Shown here in pieces: positions 53,234 to 60,621 of a DNA stretch of 64,000 bases. The notes beneath the pieces were generated by a model that was not told where the DNA came from, searched no databases, and saw nothing but the letters and a program-made list of their open reading frames with translations. The stretch spans positions 4,257,501 to 4,321,500 of the forward strand of contig NZ_PDCM01000002.1 of assembly GCF_008634025.1 (NCBI RefSeq), read 5' to 3'. The DNA is from Streptomyces albofaciens JCM 4342. GTDB taxonomy: Bacteria > Actinomycetota > Actinomycetes > Streptomycetales > Streptomycetaceae. A program made the position numbers and the translations under genes. Numbering within the stretch: position 1 is the first letter of the stretch; every line of letters starts with the position of its first letter.

Positions 53234-53880
53234 CGGATCACGAGGCGGGGGCGAGGGCAGGGGCGGGGGCAGACGCCGCCGCTGGTGAGCGGCCCGTCGA
53301 GGCGCGGCTGCGGGCCGCCTTCGCGGCGCGTGCCGGGCAGGTCGGCCTCCGCGACCTGCGGCCCGCCGCGCCGCCCGGCCCCCATCCGCGCCGCGTACCG
53401 TTCCCGCGCCGCGCACCGCGCATGGGCCGACGGCTACGGCGCCTCGTCCTGCCGCTGGCGGCGGCGGCCACCGCGACCGCCGCCGCCGTGGGCTACCTCG
53501 CCCTCGCCCCGGAGGACCCCACGCCATCGCACCCCAGGCCCGCCTCCACCCCGAGCCCCGCACCGACCCGTCCCACCCCTTCCCCGTCCCCGGCCACCCC
53601 CACATCCCGGCCCACCCCCAGCGCCTCCACCGCACACCCCACCACCACGCCTACGCCTTCTCCCCCAAGCGCCACACCCTCCCCGACCGCCCCCACAGGC
53701 CCCGCCGCCCGGCGCGACAGCCCGTCCCCAGGCCCGCGTACCGGCGAGGCGGCCGCGGACTCCGTACGGAAGGACGCGCACCGGCAGGGTTCCGCCGCCT
53801 CGCCCTCCGACCCGCGCGACCGCACCGGCGCGGGCACACCCGGCCGGGCGCCCCTGCCGTCCACCGCGCCGGGACGTTGA
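53230..53880 (+). CDS. Membrane protein with Pro/Thr/Ser-rich exterior, sigma-factor partner
   Basis: A 216-aa protein. A 75-residue cytoplasmic part (GERPVEARLRAAFAARAGQVGLRDLRP) is followed by one transmembrane helix (LRRLVLPLAAAATATAAAVGYLAL) and an about 115-residue extracellular segment that is mostly Pro, Ser and Thr and mucin-like. The gene overlaps the ECF sigma stop by 4 bp. The short LEARLRAAFAARA helix could contact the sigma factor; there is no zinc-binding ZAS motif. Probably an atypical anti-sigma or sigma-controlled surface sensor, by position only. Confidence 0.75.
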   Translation: MTDHEAGARAGAGADAAAGERPVEARLRAAFAARAGQVGLRDLRPAAPPGPHPRRVPFPRRAPRMGRRLRRLVLPLAAAATATAAAVGYLALAPEDPTPSHPRPASTPSPAPTRPTPSPSPATPTSRPTPSASTAHPTTTPTPSPPSATPSPTAPTGPAARRDSPSPGPRTGEAAADSVRKDAHRQGSAASPSDPRDRTGAGTPGRAPLPSTAPGR

Positions 53881-53950
53881 CGGGAGGGGGTGACGGGAGG
53901 GGGTGACGGGAGGGGAAGGCACGAGGGGAAGGCACGAGGGGGTGGCGGGA
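53881..53950. repeat. G-rich 13-bp tandem repeats
   Basis: Two copies of GGGAGGGGGTGAC pass into two of GGGGAAGGCACGA-like units right after the stop at 53880. Runs GGG-A-GGGGG repeated twice could form an intramolecular G-quadruplex in RNA of the plus strand. The rest of the 53881-54382 gap holds no recognisable gene. Confidence 0.8.
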
Positions 53951-54382
53951 GCGGCGTACCACCCCCCGCCGCTCGTATCCGCCCGGCGCGACGTGCGGTA
54001 CCTCGTTCGTGTCGAAGTTCGTGCTGAATTCGCCCTCGCCACACAATTCACGGGCTTTGCGGAATTCGGCACTCTTTGCCACGCCGACGGGAAACACCGA
54101 CGGCCCAGCCCACCCGCCCGTTCCGGCTCCCGCAACCCGCCCAGCACTCATTTCCGGCCGTCCTCCGGGGCACGTCGCGCCACTTTTCCCCGCCGTCACC
54201 CGCCTGTCCCGGGCCGCGCCCACCCTCCGCCCACCGTGGCAGCGCGGGTCGCGCGCCACCCTCCGCACTCCGCTCCCGCACCCGTCCCCCGCACACCGCG
54301 CTCCGGAATTGCCACCCTTTGTCGCCTTCGCACTCCGTCCGCATGGCTGCGCCCGGAGCCGATGGCCCGGTAGGCTTTCCGT

Positions 54383-54679
54383 GTGATCTTCAAGCGCATC
54401 GGAAATGGGCGGCCGTACCCGGACCACGGCCGGGAAAGCACCCGCCAGTGGGCGGATGTTGCCCCTCGCCCGGTACGCCTTGACCAGTTGGTAACGACCA
54501 AGCAGCAGCTCGACCTGGAGACGCTGCTCGCCGAGGACTCCACCTTCTACGGCGACCTCTTCGCGCACGTCGTGAAGTGGCAGGGCGACCTCTACCTGGA
54601 AGACGGGCTGCACCGCGCCGTGCGCGCGGCCCTGCAACAACGCCAGGTGCTGCACGCCCGCGTCCTGGAACTGGGCTGA
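54383..54679 (+). CDS. Small conserved actinobacterial protein (VapB-annotated family)
   Basis: A 98-aa protein, MIFKRIGNGRPYPDHGREST onward. It is extremely conserved across Streptomyces in my memory and sometimes annotated as a VapB-family antitoxin, but no toxin gene is adjacent here. The stretch VRLDQLVTTKQQLDLETLL together with DLYLEDGLHRAVRAALQQ recalls the ParB/sulfiredoxin-like pattern with DGxHR. It is cytoplasmic. Start ATG 54383 overlaps no ribosome site strongly; the promoter is probably within 54300-54380. Confidence 0.75.
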   Translation: MIFKRIGNGRPYPDHGRESTRQWADVAPRPVRLDQLVTTKQQLDLETLLAEDSTFYGDLFAHVVKWQGDLYLEDGLHRAVRAALQQRQVLHARVLELG

Positions 54680-54812
54680 CGCCCGGCCGGAGACCGACCG
54701 ACACGGCCCCGCCCCCTGATCGGCGGAACGCATTGGCCCTTTCGGGTGGGGTCTCCCGCCACACATTGATCATTTAGTAGGCATGGGCCATGGCCCGCAC
54801 TACGCTGCGGAC

Positions 54813-55466
54813 ATGAGCATGCTGACGCCCCCCGGCATGGGCGGTAAGAAGTACCGCATCACGGGCGACAGGTATCCGCGGATGCGCCGTCCCCGTCACC
54901 GTCGGCGGATCACCCTGGTGATCGCTGCCGCCGTCTGCGCCCTCGCCCTGGCCGGGTGGGGCACGTTGCAGCTCATCGATGTCTTCGGCGGCAAGGGCGG
55001 CACGGCCCAGGCCGCGCAGGACAAGAAGAAGTGCCCGCCGGGCGGCGCGAAACAGGCCGGTACGGCGGCATCCGCCGGTACGGGCAAGCCGCTGCCCAAG
55101 CCCGCCGACGTCACCGTCAACGTCCTCAACGCGACGGCACGCGGCGGCCTGGCCAAGTCGACCGCCGACGAGCTGAGGAAACGCGGCTTCAAGGTCGGCA
55201 AGGTGGGCAACGCCCCGCCCGCCTACGACAAGAAGGTCAAGGGCACGGGCGTACTCCTGGGCGCGCAGACCGCGTCCGACGGCGCCCGGAAGGTGCTGGG
55301 CACCCAGCTCACGGGCGCGGAGTCCAAGACGGACACCCGGAAGACCGGGGACGTCGATCTGATCATCGGCGATACGTTCAAGGCCCTGGCCGAACCGGCC
55401 GCCGCCCAGAAGTCGCTCACCGCGCTGACGGCACCGTCGAAGACGGAACCGGACTGCCGGAGCTGA
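54813..55466 (+). CDS. LytR_C domain membrane protein
   Basis: A 217-aa single-pass protein. A basic cytoplasmic N-terminus (KKYRITGDRYPRMRRPRHRRR) precedes a helix (ITLVIAAAVCALALAGWGTL), a Lys/Cys linker and a C-terminal LytR_C domain (DVTVNVLNATARGGLAKSTADELRKRGFKVGKV...VDLIIGD). Such domains occur at the end of LytR-CpsA-Psr ligases; alone they are thought to help envelope assembly. ATG 54813 has no Shine-Dalgarno but TACGCT lies 8 bp upstream, consistent with a leaderless transcript. It is convergent with upp. Confidence 0.88.
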   Translation: MSMLTPPGMGGKKYRITGDRYPRMRRPRHRRRITLVIAAAVCALALAGWGTLQLIDVFGGKGGTAQAAQDKKKCPPGGAKQAGTAASAGTGKPLPKPADVTVNVLNATARGGLAKSTADELRKRGFKVGKVGNAPPAYDKKVKGTGVLLGAQTASDGARKVLGTQLTGAESKTDTRKTGDVDLIIGDTFKALAEPAAAQKSLTALTAPSKTEPDCRS

Positions 55467-55588
55467 GCGAGCGGGGCGGGGGGCGGAGGCCGCAGCCCCC
55501 GCCATGCCCCGGTGCCTTACCTGCCGCCGGTCCGAAGCCTCACCGGCCGCCGTCCCGAAGCTTCCCGGCCCGCCGCCCCGATGCCTTC

Positions 55589-56224
55589 CTAGCCCGCCGT
55601 GCCGTACATCCGGTCGCCCGCGTCGCCCAGGCCGGGGACGATGTAGCGGTCGGCGTTCAGGCACTCGTCCACGGCCGCCGTGACGACCGTCACCGGCGCG
55701 CCGGCCAGCTCGCGCTCCATCACCTCGACGCCCTCCGGCGCGGCCAGCAGGCAGATCGCGGTGACGTCGTCCGCACCGCGGTTGATCAGCTCCTGGATCG
55801 CCGCGACCAGCGTGCCGCCGGTGGCCAGCATCGGGTCCACCACGTACACCTGGCGGCCGGAGAGGTCGTCCGGCATGCGCGTGGCGTACGTGTGGGCCTC
55901 GTACGTCTCCTCGTTGCGGACCATGCCCATGAAGCCGACCTCGGCCGTGGGCAGCAGCCGGACCATGCCGTCCAGCATTCCCAGCCCGGCGCGCAGGATC
56001 GGCACGACCAGCGGGCGGGGGTGGGAGAGCCGCACTCCGGTGGTCGCCGTCACCGGGGTGTCGATGTCGACCTGCTCGGTCCGCACATCGCGGGTGGCCT
56101 CGTACGCGAGCAGGGTGACCAGCTCGTCGGCGAGGCGCCGGAAGGTCGGGGAATCGGTGCGCTTGTCGCGCAGGGTAGTGAGTTTGTGCGCCACCAGCGG
56201 GTGGTCGACGACGTGGATCCGCAT
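55589..56224 (-). CDS. upp: Uracil phosphoribosyltransferase
   Basis: A 211-aa enzyme that makes UMP from uracil and [27 protein letters not shown], the PRPP loop [18 protein letters not shown] and the uracil-binding end [16 protein letters not shown] are all intact. ATG 56224 opens [20 protein letters not shown] like all family members; TAGTGT lies 7 bp upstream, so transcription is probably leaderless. Position beside LytR_C, tadA-associated and tadA genes matches the conserved Streptomyces order. Confidence 0.96.
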   Translation of the reverse strand: MRIHVVDHPLVAHKLTTLRDKRTDSPTFRRLADELVTLLAYEATRDVRTEQVDIDTPVTATTGVRLSHPRPLVVPILRAGLGMLDGMVRLLPTAEVGFMGMVRNEETYEAHTYATRMPDDLSGRQVYVVDPMLATGGTLVAAIQELINRGADDVTAICLLAAPEGVEVMERELAGAPVTVVTAAVDECLNADRYIVPGLGDAGDRMYGTAG

Positions 56225-56431
56225 GACATCGACACTAGCCGAGGTCAGCGGCACCGGCGCCCGCCCCGTCGGCGTCGGGCGGGCCGGGCACGGATTCCGC
56301 CGCGCTGGCATCGAACCACCGCTCCGGGGGAAAGTGGGCACAAACGCCCGGTCTGTCGCACCGGCGCCGGGCATGGACCTCGTCCCAGGGCGGTGTACGG
56401 CGTGCCAGACGGGAATGGGAGCGGAAGCGGC

Positions 56432-56608
56432 GGCGGACGCGGTGGTCGCGACGGCGGACGCGGTGGTCGCGACGGTGGACGCGCCGGTGGCGGCGCGGGC
56501 GATGACGTACGTGTGGGCCGGGACGCGGGCGGAACCGTGAGCGCGAACGCGGGCGGAACGGTGAGCACGAACGCGGGCGGAACGGTGAGCACGAACGCGG
56601 GCGGAATC
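56432..56608. repeat. 21-bp and 24-bp tandem arrays between upp and the next gene
   Basis: Two copies of a 21-bp unit (GGCGGACGCGGTGGTCGCGA-type) lie at 56432-56473. Three and a half copies of a 24-bp unit beginning ACGCGGGCGGAAC start at 56523, 56547, 56571 and 56595. They occupy most of the 432-bp gap 56225-56656, where I see no gene. Confidence 0.85.
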
Positions 56609-56656
56609 GCGGAGCGGCGCCGTACCGGCAGAGCGGCCGAACGCAGCCGCGATCGT

Positions 56657-56941
56657 ATGCAATCGCCTTCCCGTCTTCCCTCGGACCAGGACTCCGCCCA
56701 CGCCCCCGCCGACGCCCCCAGCGGACCCACCGAACCCACCGGCCACCCGGAACCCCCCGACCCCCCCGAACCCGACGATCTGGCCACCGGCGGCGAGAAC
56801 GACGCGGCGCGCCGGCGGCGGCGCGCCCAGTTCCTCCGCGACCTGAACGAGGCCAAGGAGCTGCGCGCCCGCGTCCAGCCGCGCCGCGCCCGGGCCGCCC
56901 GGATGCGTCAGGCCATGAGAATGCGCACGTTCCGCTGGTAG
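56657..56941 (+). CDS. Small basic hypothetical protein
   Basis: A 94-aa protein with an acidic/Pro-rich N-terminal half ([19 protein letters not shown]) and a highly basic C-terminus: [19 protein letters not shown], then [19 protein letters not shown]. The C-terminal segment is conserved next to tadA in Streptomyces as I recall it. It looks like a nucleic-acid- or ribosome-binding tail. ATG 56657 is the best start; upstream frame is only repeat-encoded. Function unknown. Confidence 0.7.
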   Translation: MQSPSRLPSDQDSAHAPADAPSGPTEPTGHPEPPDPPEPDDLATGGENDAARRRRRAQFLRDLNEAKELRARVQPRRARAARMRQAMRMRTFRW

Positions 56942-57140
56942 CCGAACGCCTCTCAGGCCTCATCAGAACCTTCCGCCCCTCCCGACGTGAGCCACATCTC
57001 TCGGAACGGCCGCACGACGCAACGCCGAAGACCCCGCGCAATCGCGTTGTTTCTGCCACGATTCCGATGGGCGGGGACCTGCGGCGCCGAGGCGTCACCC
57101 CGTCCGACCCGGCACGCCTATGACCAGTGGGAGAGTCACG

Positions 57141-57677
57141 GTGTACTTCGCCGCACTGCTCGCGCGCACCGAAGACGGGTGGGAAGCGAGCGACACGGAG
57201 CTCGACAATGTGGAGACCCTGACCGATCTGGCCGACCTGGCCCGTGAGGCAGCGGTCGACGACGACACGGTGGTGGCATACATCGAGCAGGAAGGCACGT
57301 GGTTCGGAGTCGTCCGCGTGGACGGCGAGGACGATCCGCGGATCTTCATCTCGAACGCCGCCGCCGCTGCCCGCAGCTCGTACGGTGCGATGCTCACCGA
57401 CGAACTGCTCGGCCGCGACGAGGACGGCGCGGACGACCTCGACAGCCTCGACCTGGACGGTACGGAGGACGGCGAGCCCGACCCGGCGGACGGCGGGGGC
57501 GAGGAGGCGGCCGTCGCGGCCGACGCTCCCGTACCGCCGCCCGGCCCGCTCGGCGACCCGGACCTGCTGGCCGACCTGGGCATCGGCGGGAAGGAACTGC
57601 TCTCCCTCGACACCGACGCGCTGTCCGAGATCGCCGACGCCCTCGGCTGCACGGACGTCCTGGAGGCCGTGAGGTAA
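57141..57677 (+). CDS. tRNA adenosine deaminase-associated protein
   Basis: A 178-aa acidic protein always found before tadA in actinobacteria. VYFAALLARTEDGWEASDTEL and TWFGVVRVDGEDDPRIFISN form a conserved N-terminal domain. A Asp/Glu-rich linker and a C-terminal GDPDLLADLGIGGKELLSL segment follow. GTG 57141 is preceded by GGGAGAG and gives the conserved start; ATG 57120 is too far from any ribosome site. Its stop overlaps the tadA start by one base, so it is likely co-translated and may modulate or stabilise TadA. Confidence 0.9.
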   Translation: MYFAALLARTEDGWEASDTELDNVETLTDLADLAREAAVDDDTVVAYIEQEGTWFGVVRVDGEDDPRIFISNAAAAARSSYGAMLTDELLGRDEDGADDLDSLDLDGTEDGEPDPADGGGEEAAVAADAPVPPPGPLGDPDLLADLGIGGKELLSLDTDALSEIADALGCTDVLEAVR

Positions 57678-58264
57678 TGCCCGTCACGGACACTGGGGGC
57701 ATGACCGCCCCCGTGCCCGGCCCCTTCCCCACCTCGTCGAACCACGCATCGTCGGACCACGCCTCGTCGTCGGACCACGCCTCGCCGATCCACGCCCCGG
57801 CGACCGATCCGCTGCGCGATCCCTGGACCGCCGCGATGCGACAGGCGCTGGACGAGGCCGCCCTCGCCCCCGGGACCGGTGACGTCCCGGTGGGCGCCGT
57901 CGTGCTGTCCGCGGACGGCACGGTGATCGGCACCGGTCGCAACGAGCGCGAGGCGACCGGTGACCCCACCGCCCACGCCGAGGTACTCGCCATCCGGGAG
58001 GCCGCCCGCGCGGCCGGCTCATGGCGGCTGACCGGCTGCACGCTCGTCGTCACCCTGGAGCCCTGCACGATGTGCGCGGGCACCATCGTGCTGTCCCGCC
58101 TCGACCGCGTCGTCTACGGGGCGGCCGACGAGAAGGCGGGCGCCGTCGGCTCCCTCTGGGACGTCGTACGCGACCGCCGCCTCAACCACCGCCCCGAAGT
58201 GATCACCGGCGTCCTGGCCGCCCCCTGCGCCGACCTCCTGACCACCTTCTTCCGCTCCCGCTGA
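57677..58264 (+). CDS. tadA: tRNA-specific adenosine deaminase
   Basis: It deaminates A34 of tRNA-Arg(ACG) to inosine. The zinc and catalytic motifs are PTAHAEVLAI (HAE) and EPCTMCAGTIV (PCxxC). VPVGAVVLSADGTVIGTGRN is the family N-terminus. An additional N-terminal stretch of about 40 residues is Ser/His-rich (SSNHASSDHASSSDHASP); it is absent from most homologues, so a later start (for example near DPLRDPWTAAM) cannot be excluded. It is followed by tRNA-Ser(CGA). Confidence 0.94.
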   Translation: MPVTDTGGMTAPVPGPFPTSSNHASSDHASSSDHASPIHAPATDPLRDPWTAAMRQALDEAALAPGTGDVPVGAVVLSADGTVIGTGRNEREATGDPTAHAEVLAIREAARAAGSWRLTGCTLVVTLEPCTMCAGTIVLSRLDRVVYGAADEKAGAVGSLWDVVRDRRLNHRPEVITGVLAAPCADLLTTFFRSR

Positions 58265-58332
58265 CCCCCGCACACCCGCTCCGCCGGATACCGATTTCGG
58301 CGTACGGCCCACCGTGGGCTAGAGTTCCTCTC

Positions 58333-58419
58333 GGTAGCGTGTCCGAGCGGCCGAAGGAGCGCGCCTCGAAAGCGCGTGAGGGGGCAACTCCTCCGTGGGT
58401 TCAAATCCCACCGCTACCG
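58333..58419 (+). tRNA. tRNA-Ser(CGA)
   Basis: A class II tRNA: acceptor GGTAGCG pairs with CGCTACC, the anticodon stem CGCGC/GCGCG encloses loop CTCGAAA with anticodon CGA, followed by a long variable arm and T-loop TTCAAAT. CCA is not encoded. It reads UCG. Confidence 0.97.
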
Positions 58420-58428
58420 CTCGAAGGG

Positions 58429-58470
58429 AACCGCCCCTGACCTGCGAAAACAGGTCAGGGGCGGTTTTTC
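58429..58470 (+). terminator. Intrinsic terminator after tRNA-Ser(CGA)
   Basis: A 16-bp perfect stem (AACCGCCCCTGACCTG with its complement), loop CGAAAA, followed by TTTTT. It is a textbook rho-independent terminator. Confidence 0.93.
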
Positions 58471-59127
58471 GTTGCCGCATCGTGCAACACATGTGCAACA
58501 CGGGCACCTCGTACGGTGGTGGTTGGCGGCGGCACGCCAGTCGATAACGATCCGCTTGTGCGGATCTGCGTGCCGCCCGCCCCCTGCGAAGCCGTGCCCG
58601 AGCCTGCCGCAGGTCCTCCTTGATGACCTTCTGAGCGGCCAGGAACGCCAAGCGCACCAACAGGCCACGCCCGTACAGGTCGCCCAGTTCCTCGCACCGC
58701 TAGGTTCTCGCTGATGTTCTGCGCACGGGGACCCACGAGCGGCTGCTTCAGGTTCAGGAGGACGTCAGGGCCGAAGCACGACGTCTGCGAGAGCATGTCG
58801 ACGGGGCCGAGGAGGGCCCAGAACCGGATGAGCCTGGGGCCGGCGGGGACGGCCAGGCTGAGGTCGACGGTCGCTCCGGCCCCTGCCGGGTGATGTCAGC
58901 GTGAGGGTGTGGTTATGCGTGGCGAGCGCGAGTGCGAAGCGTTGGACAAGCAGGTGTCACGGCGGCGCTGGCCTAACGGGCACTCGCGCGGCGAGCAGGC
59001 TCCGCAAGCACCTGCGGATAGGTCCCTGAGCTGGAGAAACGCCACTCCAGGTGGTGATTACCGCTGCTGGAGGGTGGGTTGGGGATCGCTCCGAACCGCT
59101 GCTTATCCGGCTCGATTCCCACCCGGA
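58471..59127. other. Gene-poor relic region between tRNA-Ser and tRNA-Thr scar
   Basis: No intact gene is seen. On the plus strand an open frame without a start, about 58704-58904, reads as an acidic/Arg-rich coiled-coil-like segment (HERLLQVQEDVRAEARRLRE) that ends in a proper stop. It looks like the broken 3' end of a gene. The remainder has no conserved coding signal. I interpret the stretch as decayed mobile DNA. Confidence 0.5.
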
Positions 59128-59175
59128 ACGCTCTTGTAAAGCGTAGGTCGTCGGTTCGAATCCGACAGGGGGCTC
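59128..59175 (+). pseudogene. 3' half of tRNA-Thr(TGT), attachment-site scar
   Basis: The sequence has a full anticodon arm (ACGCT/AGCGT around CTTGTAA, anticodon TGT), variable loop, T-arm GTCGG-TTCGAAT-CCGAC and the 3' acceptor strand AGGGGGC. It lacks the 5' acceptor strand and D-arm, which would be GCCCCCT and are not present upstream. Such 3' tRNA halves are att sites left by tyrosine-recombinase integration. Confidence 0.8.
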
Positions 59176-59203
59176 TAGGGTTGACCAGGTAAAACGCACT
59201 GAG

Positions 59204-59240
59204 AACGCCCCTCCGGAAGGTCTTCCGGAGGGGCGTTTTT
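59204..59240 (+). terminator. Intrinsic terminator downstream of tRNA-Thr fragment
   Basis: A 16-bp perfect stem, beginning AACGCCCCTCCGGAAG, with a two-base loop and a following TTTTT. It presumably terminated the original tRNA-Thr transcript. The next 230 bp to 59474 hold nothing I recognise. Confidence 0.92.
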
Positions 59241-59474
59241 GCTCTCTGAAGCCCGTCCGTGGACAAACCGTGGACAGCGCGAAATCCGGGTGCGGGGGAG
59301 CCGTGGTCCCGCTCTTCTGGGCCTCTGTCGAGCTAGCAAGCGCGGTCCGGCAGCCTGCTGGGTCTTGAGAGTCGCGCCGTGTCAGTGCCTCTTGAGGGCA
59401 TTCGCGGACGGCCGAGGAAAGCCGCGCGCCCCCAAGGTCAGGGGCGAGCAGGTGAGGACTCTCGTGGAGTCAGG

Positions 59475-60503
59475 TCACACCGGGAGGACCATGCGCTGGG
59501 TGGCTATGTCCCAGCGGCATTCGGCGTAGAGGCGGTTGAGGTCGTGGTGGGCGTCCGGGTCGTCGGCGTTGCAGGGTTCGTAGCCGTCGAGGCCGTAGCG
59601 GCAGTAGAAGCCGTATTCGGCGCATTCGGTGACGCCGGGGTAGTGGCCGGTCCAGATGGTGTTGCAGACGTCCGCAGGGTGGCAGGTGTCGCGCTGGCGG
59701 CCGGTGAGGGCGCAGCGTGCGATGTCGCAGTGGTCGGCGTGGAGGGCGCCAGGTGGCGTGGAGCAGGCGGGGCAGGTGGCGTTCGGGGTCGGCTGGGGGA
59801 GCGGGAGGGGGCGGTGGGTGAGGTCACCGAGCCAGAGGTTGCGCAGCTCGCGGTCGAGCTGGTGGGTGTCGGCCACGGTGTGGAGGTTGAGGGTGCGGTG
59901 GAGGAGTTCGCGGAGAAGGGGGGTAGGTAGTTGGGCGGTGGCCCAGTGGAGGGTGAGGCCGCGGTCGGGGTGGTGTCGGGCCCATGTGGTGCGGAGGCGG
60001 GAGGATGCGGTGAGTGTCATGTCTGGTGTGTTGGTGTATCGGGTGATATACGGGCCGTAGATTTTCAGCCATTCCTGTGCGGTTTTGACGTGGAGATTGA
60101 TGAGCTCTCGCCGTGCTTTGTCCAGGTTTAGGGACGTGGTGCGGCGCATGAGGACGGTGGCACCCGATTCGGTGTCTTCCTGCCGTGTGGCGGGGGCGGT
60201 CAGTGCGTCGTCGGGGACGATGCGGAATCGGTGCCGGCGGCCGAGGAGGGTGAACTGCTCCCCGTCGGCGAGGTGCCGTACGGGGGCGTGGGGGGAGGTC
60301 TCGGCGAGGTGGTTGAGCTGTCGGTAGATCCATCGGCGGCGGCGTTCGACGAGGGCGGTTGCTTCGGCGTCGGTGGTGTGGTGGGGGCCGCGGACGACGA
60401 TGCCGCCCGCTTTCGTGACGTCGAGGCCGAGGGTGGTGCGGTTACTGGTTCGCACGGTTACGGCGGTGTCGCCGACGAGGAGGGTGCGCTGGTGCTGAGG
60501 CAT
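59475..60503 (-). CDS. YgjP-like metallopeptidase-fold protein fused to Cys-rich domain
   Basis: A 342-aa protein. The N-terminal domain is of the DUF45/YgjP (M48-like) type: RRRWIYRQLNHLAE, then LLRELLHRTLNLHTVADTHQLDRELR. The first zinc His of HExxH is Arg here (RELLH), so peptidase activity is doubtful. The C-terminal domain has many Cys and His residues (CPACSTPPGALHADHCDIARC, CHPADVCNTIWTGHYPGVTECAEYGFYC) and probably binds zinc; I recall similar domains in actinobacterial mobile elements. ATG 60503 has GAAAG upstream. It carries an AT-rich promoter motif at 60549-60559. Confidence 0.78.
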   Translation of the reverse strand: MPQHQRTLLVGDTAVTVRTSNRTTLGLDVTKAGGIVVRGPHHTTDAEATALVERRRRWIYRQLNHLAETSPHAPVRHLADGEQFTLLGRRHRFRIVPDDALTAPATRQEDTESGATVLMRRTTSLNLDKARRELINLHVKTAQEWLKIYGPYITRYTNTPDMTLTASSRLRTTWARHHPDRGLTLHWATAQLPTPLLRELLHRTLNLHTVADTHQLDRELRNLWLGDLTHRPLPLPQPTPNATCPACSTPPGALHADHCDIARCALTGRQRDTCHPADVCNTIWTGHYPGVTECAEYGFYCRYGLDGYEPCNADDPDAHHDLNRLYAECRWDIATQRMVLPV

Positions 60504-60621
60504 GGTTCTTTCGGGCTGGCCCGGCACCACCCCGCCTTCTTGGCGGTTTTCTACTATGGGCGAGGGTGGGGCCGGGGGTTTGCAGTGGGCGGGGTGTGGT
60601 GATGTGCTGCGTTGTAGTTGG

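Noticed and set aside
58909..59139. ORF in the relic region ending inside the tRNA-Thr fragment
   Set aside because: It lacks codon bias and family features and reads into the tRNA sequence.
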